DNA of 64,000 nt, taken from assembly GCF_001949145.1 (NCBI RefSeq), contig NW_019091385.1:2544732-2608731 (forward strand), given 5' to 3'. Below, piece by piece: positions 25,701 to 36,049 of this stretch. This DNA is from Acanthaster planci. Lineage: Eukaryota; Echinodermata; Asteroidea; Valvatida; Acanthasteridae. The notes under the pieces were generated by a model. That model saw only the letters and a list, made by a program, of their open reading frames with translations. It had not been told where the DNA came from and did no database searches. Positions within the stretch are counted from its first letter, which is position 1; each line of letters starts with the position of its first letter. Both the position numbers and the translations under genes were made by a program.

Positions 25701-28700
25701 ACTGCCTTGCATTGGGTACATCTTGAGACTGGTTCCCAACTTCTTTTTGGTCAGTGCCTACATTTCTCAAACAATGTTTTCTGTTGATCACAGTGCGTGA
25801 AATTTGTCGCCTTAATGGAAACAGTCCACAGATTTCGCGCACTGGGATTGGTCAGTGCGTTGCAAACTCTTGGAGGCACACTATTGTGAATCGTATGTAT
25901 TGTTTTTGCAGTCTACACATGTATGTGTGTGTGCGTATCAGAGAACAATAAATTCCATACAGGAAAGAGAGAACTGAGGTACACTTTTGCTCACCTTTAG
26001 GAATTTTTCTTGACAGGTCATCCAGCCCACTGGGGACAGTGACCACAATACTGTGAAACAAATGTGTGCCACTAGCACCCTGGAATAATAAAGTAGGAGA
26101 GTGACCTTACACTTGTCTAGATACAATTCATAGGTACAAAACATTGCCACACCTATGACAGGTGTTATGGCAGTGAGGACATGAAATCAACGTTGATTTC
26201 AGACTTGAGTTGATTTAGTGCCTGGGATATGACGGGATTTGACATAATGAACCCAGGAAACCCACAGTTTCAGATCTGAAAGTTAAAGTGTAGCTGCAAT
26301 GAATTTTTCTTGGACACAGTTTTTCTGCAACTTTGTACTCTTCTCCAAAGTATGAAAAGTTTTCAGCATCTCTCTGATTCATCAGTCTTCCAAAAAATAT
26401 CACGGATATTCTGGGGGAATTCAAAAAAAGGCTGAAAATTGGGCACTAAAAAGGTGAAAAACATTAAAAATGACAAAAATGGGTCCCAATGAAAAACGAA
26501 GTGAATTTCAAAGAAATAGTTTTCTTCCTGGAAGTATTAAATTTTTGGATCATAAGAGTTAGTGGTCTTTCATGAGGCATCAAGGTTACATAAAGGTAAA
26601 CCCGGCAAAACTGAGAAAATTAGATACAAATTTAGGTACAAAAATGTTAATTTTTTCATAAATATCCTTTGTCGTAAAATTGGCACTTCAATTCCCACTT
26701 CATTGATTCTTTTCCGAAGGTCTTTCTTGCACAAAAGCTATTAAATAGATTTGATAGCTTCTTGGCAATTTATTCACACACGAGGTCTTAGGAAAACGGC
26801 AATACAATTCCCTCACGTAGGTCACTACCAATATGTCTGCTAGAATAACTTTTTAGGCGACGACCACATGTGACTGTTGCACATGTGCAAACACAAACTA
26901 AATACACATGCAGTTTATGGGGACCAAACATACGCGATGTAAAAGCTAGCCCACTGTTTGAACATGAAAATATGGTTTTGTTTCCCTGTGCATTTATTCA
27001 CTGTTTTCTCCTTTTGTGGGAAAATACACTTTGAAAGAGATATCTGCAAATTGAAATCAAAGGTACATACAGTATATGCCACAGATAACCAAGAGCTCAC
27101 ACAAAGTTTGTTCTTGCTTCCTTGTGTATTTGTCTATGTCTTTTCTGTTTCCTTCCCCAGAAAATCCGCTTAGAAAAATAAAATATGAATCAGGAATCAT
27201 GCTATATTAAAAAAATGAATTTGAATGGAAGCATAATAAAACCTGTTTGATGGCTGATTAACTAGAATTCTTGAGCGACTACTCCCCAAGGCTGACGACA
27301 GATTTAAATGAATGAATAAATGAATGAATGGACTGTTTGAATTAGACTTATTTTGTGACTGACCGCTTGGAAAAAAATGAATGACACTTTTTGACATGTA
27401 ATGTATATCTAAAGGCGCATTCCATTTAAAACAACTTAGCCTCACACTGTACTGAACAATTTTTAAAAAGTGAACTTGACCGGGAAAGCCGATATTAAGT
27501 AAAAATACAACTATTAAAGAAATTGCTTGGTCAGTTCCTGCTGGGCCAAAATTGTTCAGTGCTCAGCTAATTGTTGAAAGTGATCAAACTAATTGAATTT
27601 GGCTACAAATAACACTGTTATCTATGAATGCCACTGGCTGGCAGCTGTTATTTATTGCCATAGACTAATGTCTTACTCCAAGCCACAGCTGGTGGGTTCG
27701 AACACACATAGAACAATCCTGAGGGCACACTCACCTCCCTGTTCCACTGTTTTGGCGTCCGCCATCGTATCCCCCGCTTCTTACAGCATGGGGGAAGCCA
27801 GGGTGTCTGTAGCTTGATCAGCTATACTGGCCGCAATAGAACGATTCAGCAATGCTGATTTACCTGAAATTCATGGATTGCAAGAAAACTTAAAAACGTT
27901 TTGCTATTCAGTCTAGTGTGTAAATATTGGGTTAAAAATGTTTCATTGTATATTCGGACATTATACTAATTGCTACAAAAAATCTAATATTGCCACTTTT
28001 TCTGGTCATAGAGACTTTTGTGGTGCTTGTTTCATTAACCACTTGCCTCCGGAATTCCCCGTACCGGATACCTTGGGTTTGTACACATAGCCAGGGTGCC
28101 CATAATCGGACAAAGGAGCTGGGCCTTGTAACAAGAGACTGTACTCGGAACAAAAGACCGAGCTGCTGGGAATTGCCATCATTTTTCAGCTGGCATTAGC
28201 TGAGGTAATCCGTCATTGTTTTGAAACAGTATACCACTGTTTGCGGCATTCAGTGCCCACGCATTACAGAGGTGAGATTGACCAATGATAAAGACAGCTG
28301 AAAACAGCTGAAAAAAGGCATAAAAAAGTTTTCTTCTGAAAAGGGCAAATGCACTAGAAGAACGATGGGTAAAAACAGAGTAGATATCAAAGGCTACTGA
28401 AGCTTTGAACTACGTGTACATGTACATCTACAGCCTCTATGTCATGCTAGGTTTGCAACAAATGATACTTGAAGACCAACACCTTCACAAATTCCCATTT
28501 ACTCCTACATGTATACAGCAATTGTAGTAAAGTGCCTTGCATATGGACACAACTGCAATGGAAGCACATCTTTACCTAGCGGCTCATCTGAGGTGACTGC
28601 AGTGTCCTTGGGTAACTTCTCGACCAAGAACATCAGGACTCGCCTGATGTCAGCCTCGTTGGAGTAGAGAAAGGTCTGGTATCCCATCTCACCTTTGTAT

Positions 28701-31700
28701 CCGAGAGACTAAACAAGCAAACATTGGGAAATCGGTGTAGAATATATCATGACAGACATTTGATAGATTTGTAATGACTCTTAACAAGTATTTGGCTAGA
28801 TTGAGATGTGTAATGGAAAACAAATACCAGCTATGATATGTGGAAAATACTGCAAACTGAACCTGTTTTGTGAGTACAGATAGTCTTCAAATAGTGTAAT
28901 CTTATCTAAGAAGAAACAGCTGAAAATCTGCTCAGTAATCTGACATGGAGATTGAACCGCGATCACACGCCTTTCTGGCTGACAGCCTACCTGATGCACA
29001 GCCATGCACAGTCATGCATTCAAAGGTGAAATTGGGCAATTATATGGTATCAGTTCAATGCCTGTTGTTTAGAAAAAAATGTGTGATTTGATAATGGCAA
29101 AGTATAAGTGTATGTTGGACATAATCGATGAATCTGAACGATTGCTCAACCCTTGCACGATGGTTATCTTCTTTCACAATTTGCCGATAATTCTACGATC
29201 AGCCAATCACTTTTCTATTGATTTGCAGTTGTGGAACATTGTTTCAAAATAGGGAAGTTAAATCACAGATTTCATATTGGATTTAACGACACAATCATGC
29301 AATAGTGCTGATCTATCATGCCCTACATATACATGTACAAAAGCAACCCACCACAAGAGCATTAGCCAGGTCTGTTCCCATGCGGAAGCGGGCAGACATG
29401 CCCGGAGGCAAAGCCAAGGGGAGGCTGGTGGAATCATCGATGATCTTCAGGCATCTGACTGTGGCTTCAATAATCAACTCGGTGGAGAACTGCCTCAAGC
29501 TGACAACATCCTCATCAATGTCACTGCACAGATCAGACAAACAATGGCTGCTCAGTGCTTGGAAACTCTGCGTACAAAACACTGAACGAATTCTACACAT
29601 GGACATCACTCGACATCACTGTGTGATGCATGCACAGTGCACAATGTGGTTGGATCATTGTTGTCAAGATAATGAGAGGATGGTGCGTAAAACCTCAGAT
29701 TTTTTCAGGAAACGGTCAGTCGGAAACGGTCTTTGCTCCCCCCAGGAGTTCTGCTTCTAATTTCCCGACTGACCATTAAAAGAATTAACCTTTTCAGCGC
29801 GACCCTCAAATTTTTACTGGCAAGTTAGAAAAACAAATTTAAACAAAAGTTTCTAAATTTTTTACTACCATCCTCATGGAGAAAAGCATTTCATCTGTTA
29901 AAAAATGGGTACTACAGGTGTAACATTTGAGAAATGTGTCCAACTCTATGGCTTTTTATTTCTTTAACCCTACATGTAACTCCCCAGAGTGATTTACTAA
30001 GAACCATACCCATTCACACAAATTCCAACACCATATGGTAAACTGTGCACAAAAACTGTTGGACAATTTAGGGGTACATTTCCCAGTGTCACAAGTTCAC
30101 ACACTTTACTGGTGTTCAATTCTGTGTGATTCGGGAAGGTTAGGTTTAAGTTATCTTAAGCAGGCATTTAAGGAGAGCTATTTAAGGAATAATGTATGTC
30201 ACGGTGTCTGTCCACAGAGTGACAAACATGAAAACAGGCTGATTTTGCCATTTCTTGAGCAGACAACCTCAACAAAAATATATCTCTTCCGAGAAAAGTT
30301 TTTACAATAAGAACTAACATCATATCTGTGTTTTTTCTATCAGACGACAAAACTACCATTTTATTTTAAGAAGTGCACATTTTTGTCCACTTTTTTGTAA
30401 CATCTGTCACAACTATTTTTTCCTCTCAATGTGGAAGACTTATCTTATGAGTACATATACATTTACTACAAAACCAAATTAAACAAAATAACGAACAATT
30501 CAGTAGACAGTCAGTTCATTTTGCAGAAATGAAAGTGAGAAGACTGTCTGTCCCCAGATTATATGTGACCAGAGGTGTGAGTGGCCACTTAAAATTAAAG
30601 CTGAAAACAGCTAGCAAACAGCTAAAACATAAACGTTCCCATACTTTTGTTCAGACTAGGTGTACAAAAAAGGCTGAATTCTCACACCCCTGCATAACAA
30701 ACATTGCATCTATCCATGTAACAAGCATTACTCATTGAGAAAAACTTACATAGTAAAAAGTAATGACAAAATTTTACAGTTTGAAATTTGTATTGAATGT
30801 CATGCAAATGTGTCTTGTAGTGTGGATAGACCCATTTATAACTTTGCCTACCAACATTCTCAACTTTTGAAAAAAAAATTCTGTTATTTTCACGAGTTCT
30901 CTCCACGTTTCGTTACAGCGGTGGTAAAAACCCCTGCAGTGTAAATGCTACATGCATTTAATTAATGCTGCACTGGTGTCCGCCGCGCCGTGCCATTGCC
31001 ATGGAAGGCATGGTGGAATTGCGGCAACCAGTCTATTCATCCCGGCCCGCCGAATGTTATTTAACAGCATCCTTTCACTGCAGTGTACACGCACGGAACT
31101 CCACAGCTGCACGTCGAAAAACAGCGAAGGTGCCAGAAATTTCTGCAAGTTGCTTCACAGAACTTCATCTCTTGTCGACGTATGTATTTTCTTTGTTCGT
31201 GAATTTAATTTGAGGTTGTATTGCTCGTACTTAAAGCGAGCGTGTTTCGCAAAATTACCTGCTGCGGCACGAGGTTTTATCGCCGCGCGCGTGACTCGCT
31301 AGAAGACGTGATACAGGCCCAGGCCTGCAGACATTTGTTTGCCATTTTCCCGTTGTGATCACCCGAATAGCATTATTCTAAAGAATTGTCCACTGTAGGT
31401 GTTTCACAAGAATAATTTATTAAGATAAGTTTTAATCACTTTTGTAGCATTTTTGGGGTAGCTTTCTTCCCCATTCAATCAGCACAAAAAAACTGACCAA
31501 CAATAGGCCTACAACATATGCTAACGACATGACCGACCTTATTTTGGAAAGGCAGATTGTTTTGGGCCATGTAAACCATTGGTCATAATGGGTAAGTAAA
31601 GTCCGAAGCATTTACTTAGAAAACACTCAGGCAGCATTGATCTTTTCTTTCCTCCATTTTTGACCTAACTGGAAGCAGAATTTATGGAATGTATTGCTGC

Positions 31701-31970
31701 ATTTAAAAACCCATAACGTTACGAACCCATAAAAAGTCGAGGGACTAGTAGTACCAGTTTAGTAGTTAGTCATGATACTATAGATAGCCCATGCAGGAAA
31801 CGGACGATTCACACGAATACATGTAGTGACTTGCGGTTCTCAGTAGTTCAGAAATGTAGGCCTCGTGCGCAAACATATATGTTTGTAATTAAATTAACGT
31901 TGTTTCCCCTGATATCTTACCATCCAACTTGGCGAAATGTGTGGATAATTATATTATCAACTTCCTCCAT
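19707..31970 (-). CDS. CCDC22: CCDC22, CCC/Commander complex subunit (frame break in exon 4)
   Basis: CCDC22 binds COMMD proteins and CCDC93 in the CCC complex, which drives endosomal recycling and tunes NF-kB. Coding exons on the complement: 31970-31921, 29523-29352, 28708-28576, 27863-27735, 26079-25995, 25370-25201, 24679-24470, 24354-24169, 23798-23679, 23276-23160, 22749-22648, 22072-21965, 21339-21244, 20797-20738, 20563-20489, 19820-19707. All have GT-AG borders and join in phase except exon 4, which is one base too long. Without that base the product is 641 residues (human 627). The start MEEVDNIIIHTFRQVG matches the human MEEADRILIHSLRQAG. The N-terminal CH-like domain includes FSTELIIEATVRCLKIID and MGYQTFLYSNEADIRR. 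The long C-terminal coiled coil includes TRRILEIVANIKKQKQEI, SGKLDRTFTVTDELIFK and DAKKDESVRKAYKYLAALHE. The tail from IETESNKKTIANLEKI ends at GK plus stop. Identity is very secure. Confidence 0.96.
21447..21620. mobile_element. hAT-type MITE in a CCDC22 intron
   Basis: A 174-bp non-coding element. The 5' end CAGTGTTGTAGTCGAGACCAC is repeated exactly as the inverted complement at the 3' end (21 bp). It is flanked by a perfect 8-bp duplication, GTCACTTC (21439-21446 and 21621-21628). CAGTG termini and 8-bp target duplications are typical of the hAT superfamily. It lies between CCDC22 exons 12 and 13 and should be removed on splicing. Too short to encode a transposase. Confidence 0.85.
27308..27331. 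repeat. (AATG)n microsatellite
   Basis: Six or so tetranucleotide units of AATG with one variant, AATAAATG, inside a CCDC22 intron. Confidence 0.7.
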
Positions 31971-33378
31971 GTTGCTGGAATCAGGCGCGGCAAGACCGAG
32001 AACAACCTTTGCAATTCGGCTGCTGTGCTTTACGCTCACAGACTGTACATGTACGGTGTACATGTACCTGTACTGTACAGTACATGTTTGCAGCCGTGCT
32101 GAACGCAGCCTAACGCGCGAAGAGAGACTGGTTTTCAGACATGGGGCGGTGCCTGACTGGTCGGCCGGACAGGCAGTGTTAGACTCGATGACAGTCCGTC
32201 TTGCTCGCTTAGTATGTGGTTTTAGAAACAAATCGATGAAAATAACGAAGTTTAAAACCTTAAAACTTAAATATTAGCAACTGGAGATACACTTTTCATG
32301 ATGAGTGGATGGGAACAACTTTTTCTTCCACAGCCTAGAGTTAAACTTTTCAAATTGACTCCCGTTGGAAAAAGTACATTCATATAATGTGCATGTACAA
32401 GAATACAATTACCTTTTAAAATAATTTGCCCACTTTTATTTTTAGGGTTGTTTTTTGCTTGTTGTTATCCACCCATATATTTAGTAAGTATTTAAATCAT
32501 ATATATCAATGCACTCAACCTGCCCGAGGGGAAAGCTATTTATCCGTGGAAATAATGTCCAAAGTTCTTAAAATCAATTTAGTTCTGGATACGAATGTAA
32601 TTGTGTAATTAAATATTTATTATACATTACTGATTTATATTTTATAAAGTCATTTTTTTGCACAAATCATGTATTTCTTCGATGGAAATACCTCTTTATT
32701 GGGGTATTTAAATTTTGGTTGTTAAGTGGCATGAATTGTTAGTTAAGATTGTTAAGTGGCATATGAGGAAAGATTATGCAGAGCAGACTGGAAGATCATT
32801 GAATGACTTTGACTTTGCCCCTGTCATTATTTTTGTATGTTCAGCAAGATAGTTACTCTGCCCCTTGCCAGACCTTTACAAACGGGTGTTTATTTCGGGG
32901 ATCATGCATTTGTTGGAATTGAGTGTCGGTAATGCTGGGGAGTGGGGCGGGCCTTTTATCGAATGCCTGTTCCGAATGTACACCCGCCGTTATGTACGAG
33001 GATACGGCTTTCATATTTAAAAGGCAATGAAGGGAAAATGGCAAAAAAACTATCATGTACACATTATCAATAATATGCCCCGAAGAACACAACTGGACGG
33101 CGCCTAAAATGCCTTGAGCGATCTTAATTTGAACGCGCGCGTAGCCCATAGTCGAGGTTGGTACGGGCAATTATTCTGATGTAGGAACTCGGCGCACCCA
33201 TAAAGTTAACAAATCGGACTTACTGCGCATACCTCCTTGTGCTAGTTCGGGTCGCTCGGAAGTGTTCGGTTAGTGCCCGGAATCCGAGCACGCTGGAAAA
33301 ATGAGACCGTTACTCTTGTCATGGCCAGAAAGCGGTAATTGGCCTGTATGTTGTAGACGAGGCAGTTCAAACTCCTGT

Positions 33379-35211
33379 ATGGTGTACTATTTACGACAAA
33401 CATTTTTCTCTCTCTCTTGACTCCCTCCGGGCGACGCAACCAGACGACGCGACGGCACGACGGCTCCCTTGCGTCGTGCCGTCGGGTCGCACCGTCGCCT
33501 TCTTGCCATTACTTTTGTACACACGCGACGTGTCGCGTCACGTCGTGCGACGTGTCGTGCTGTCGCCCGTCGCGTCGTGCTGCCTTAGGTCCTTTCCATG
33601 TTGCACTTTTTGCCGCCTATACGTCGCCCCTTCCGTCGCCCGTCGCGTCGTACCGTCGTGCGTTACGTCGTACGTCGTGTCGTGCATCGCGACCCCCGTA
33701 TACCTCACCTGAAGCACGACGCGACGCACGACGCGACGCGTCGCCCTTTGTTTCTTGGTATTTATAGAGGGCGCCTTTACTTTTTCTTTCATTTCCGGCC
33801 TCGTACTTGCATAGTAGGTACAGTCCACTAATTCAAGCCCCATTGAAAACAGTATTAGATCGGCTTTGTTCTAGGCCAAATACCAACATCCCTGGGATGC
33901 TGAAACACAAATAAAATTATTGTCTAGTCCCTAATCTTTCGATTTCTTTTCAATTTATTGTGGGTTAACCAATTACCTTTTTAATTATTCCCACAAAACA
34001 AAATCACCCTCGAAAAGTGATTTTTCCGAAGTCTGATTGCAGCCATCTTTCAACTAGCAACCCTCAACCTTCTCGGGCACTTAGGACCATTTTTCAGTTG
34101 TAGTTGCCATTCTGCTCTCATAGGACAGCTCAATGACCCAGGCAGTTGATCCTGGCAACGATTTACACAATCTCACATTTCGGGGGCCAAACAATCTCCT
34201 CTTTTTCATGAAGAGTGAGTTGTTGAAGCAAAGGTTTGTTTTTTTAATCAAATGTGATTAGAAAGAGCGTCACGACCAACTATCAGCCTTGTCTCCAGGA
34301 AATAAATAACATGAGCCACAACGTTGTTTTAACTTTTCCTGCTCTAATTTTGATCCTCCTAATAATTATGTAATAGAATTGATTTTGCTCCCCCACTTTC
34401 TGAAATCCTAACTCCCCCAGAATTAGGTCATACAATTTGTGTGGGTTGCTTGGCAGCGCTTGTGGGAAGTTGGTAGCAGAACTTGCAACCAGTCACAAGA
34501 GTCCTTGAGAAGGAGCTGATAACTTCCCTAGCCAGTGACCAGGCTCGGTAGTAACTCCCTAAACCCGTAGTGAAACTTGCAGCCGTACAATTGCTAGACA
34601 AATTGCCTGGAGAATTGGGAGTACTACTTAGAGATCAGAGCAGTTCCTACGTATGCCGATTTTCTCTTTTGCTCTTTTTTTCATTTTCTTAGTAAAATAT
34701 GACAGAAATTAATCCTAATCGAGGAATGGATGAGATAAAAACAAGAACAAATCAACACCACAGAGTAAATAGCATGTACTTTGCAAGCACGGGAGACAAG
34801 AAAGAGACATTGAGGAAAACAGTAAAGGCGCCCTCTACTAACACCATGAAGCAAAGGGCAACAGCACGCGTCGCGTCGTGCGTCGCGTCATGCTTCTGGG
34901 GACGTAATAGGCGATGCAATGCACGACACGACGCACGACGGTACGACGCGACGGCCGACGGAAGGGGCGACGTTTAGGCGGCAAAAAATGCAACATGGAA
35001 AGGACCTGAGACAGCACGACGCGACGGGTCGACAGCACGACGCGACGCACGACGCGACACGTCATGTGTGTACAAACGTAATGGCAAGAAGGCGACGGTG
35101 CGACCCAACGGCACGACGCAAGGGAGCCGTCGTGCCGTCGCGTCGTGTAGTTGCGTCGCCTGGAGGGAGGCTAAAGAGAGAGAGAAATGTTTGTCGTAAA
35201 TAGTACACCAT
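33379..35211. mobile_element. Foldback (TU-like) transposon with long inverted arms
   Basis: Left arm 33379 to about 33815 and right arm about 34775 to 35211 are inverted copies: both start ATGGTGTACTATTTACGAC and share the CTCTCTCTCTTT tract, the long CGACG/CGTCGTG-rich tandem block, and the distal AAAGGCGCCCTCT segment. Outside both ends is a perfect 8-bp duplication, ACTCCTGT (33371-33378 and 35212-35219). The 0.96-kb centre carries a dispersed repeat (33829-34207) and no recognisable transposase. Long inverted arms made of short tandem repeats plus 8-bp duplications are the hallmark of foldback transposons, described in sea urchin as TU elements and in Drosophila as FB. Assignment to TU itself is inference. 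Confidence 0.82.
33829..34207 (+). repeat. Dispersed repeat, copy 1 (inside the foldback element)
   Basis: Begins ATTCAAGCCCCATTGAAAAC and continues through GTGATTTTTCCGAAGTCTG, TTTCTCGGGCACTTAGGACC and CAACGATTTACACAATCTCA. The same order of segments occurs in direct orientation at 43941-44271. It may be the usual central part of the foldback family or an independent repeat that inserted there. Confidence 0.8.
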
Positions 35212-36049
35212 ACTCCTGTGTCCTTCCTCTATGCTTGTTCGTAGGTCTGCACGTGACGCTGGCTGCACGTGAGCCGGGAATGGGACTGGATTAGTGTATA
35301 TAAGTTCGCGCTCGGTCGCTGCCGTGTTCCCAACTTCTGACCCCTAAACAAAATCCATATGAAATCCATAAGTAATACACTTTCTGTGAACCCTCAGGAA
35401 AAATATACGTTAACCACAGGTGCCCGCCAGAAGTTTCATCCTAATTTGTACACTAGGAGCAGCCTCAGCCGCAATGTACACCGCTCCTGTTAAACAGCAC
35501 GCGACGTTTGCTTCTTTCTTTGTTTCTATCTTTCTGTTTTTGCCTGAGGCCTGTTTGTCCCCGTCCTTGATATACATGTACATGTACAGTAGTTCTCAGT
35601 CTCTTGTCATTTGGACTACAAAATAATGCACCTGCAGCGCTGCTCGATTCAGAAGAATAGACCCAGTTTGAATATGCATGCATGTGCAGAAATGATGGGC
35701 AAGGCGACACAGCGTGAACAGCACTGAAAATGTTCAAGGGGGTAGGCCAACGGTCATTTCTCGCAAAGTTTCCGTGACATTTCAGCTTTTCTCCAGAAAA
35801 ACCTCTGAAATCGTCACAGCTATTACCACGATGCAAGGGGTGATGGCTTTGTATGACAACAGAATACAAAAGTAACGAACAGGGAGCGACAGCACGCCAG
35901 GATGCAATCGTCGCGTGTCGCTGCGTTAAGTCGATCGCTTCGCGTGTTGAGGAGGCGTCGCCGTAAGGCGTATACATGTACTGTGTATAATACATGCACA
36001 CATAAAAAAATGTACAATTAAATCATTTTTGTATGGCGTTCAACAGATC

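Larger units (their letters stand above)
31971..36049. other. Divergent intergenic region between CCDC22 and COMT1
   Basis: CCDC22 starts leftward at 31970 and COMT1 rightward at 36050, so both promoters lie here. The centre is occupied by the foldback element 33379-35211. No conserved protein-coding segment was found. Open frames inside the foldback arms are low-complexity Arg/Ser/Thr/Asp-rich products of CGACG repeats. A TTTTTGTATGGCGTTCAACAG stretch just before 36047 could be a 5' UTR splice acceptor for COMT1. Confidence 0.5.

Noticed and set aside
28940-29000. Second tRNA-like B-box (complement GGTTCAATCTCC)
   Set aside because: No matching D-arm at proper spacing and no acceptor pairing; a single short match is not enough.
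33417-33843. Overlapping open frames on both strands in the left foldback arm (and again at 34699-35203)
   Set aside because: Products are Arg/Ser/Thr/Asp-rich translations of CGACG tandem repeats; stop-free frames are expected from such DNA.
35465-36001. 178-codon minus-strand open frame
   Set aside because: No domain, no homolog-like motif and biased composition. It lies in the COMT1 promoter region, and its length is within what chance gives for this sequence.
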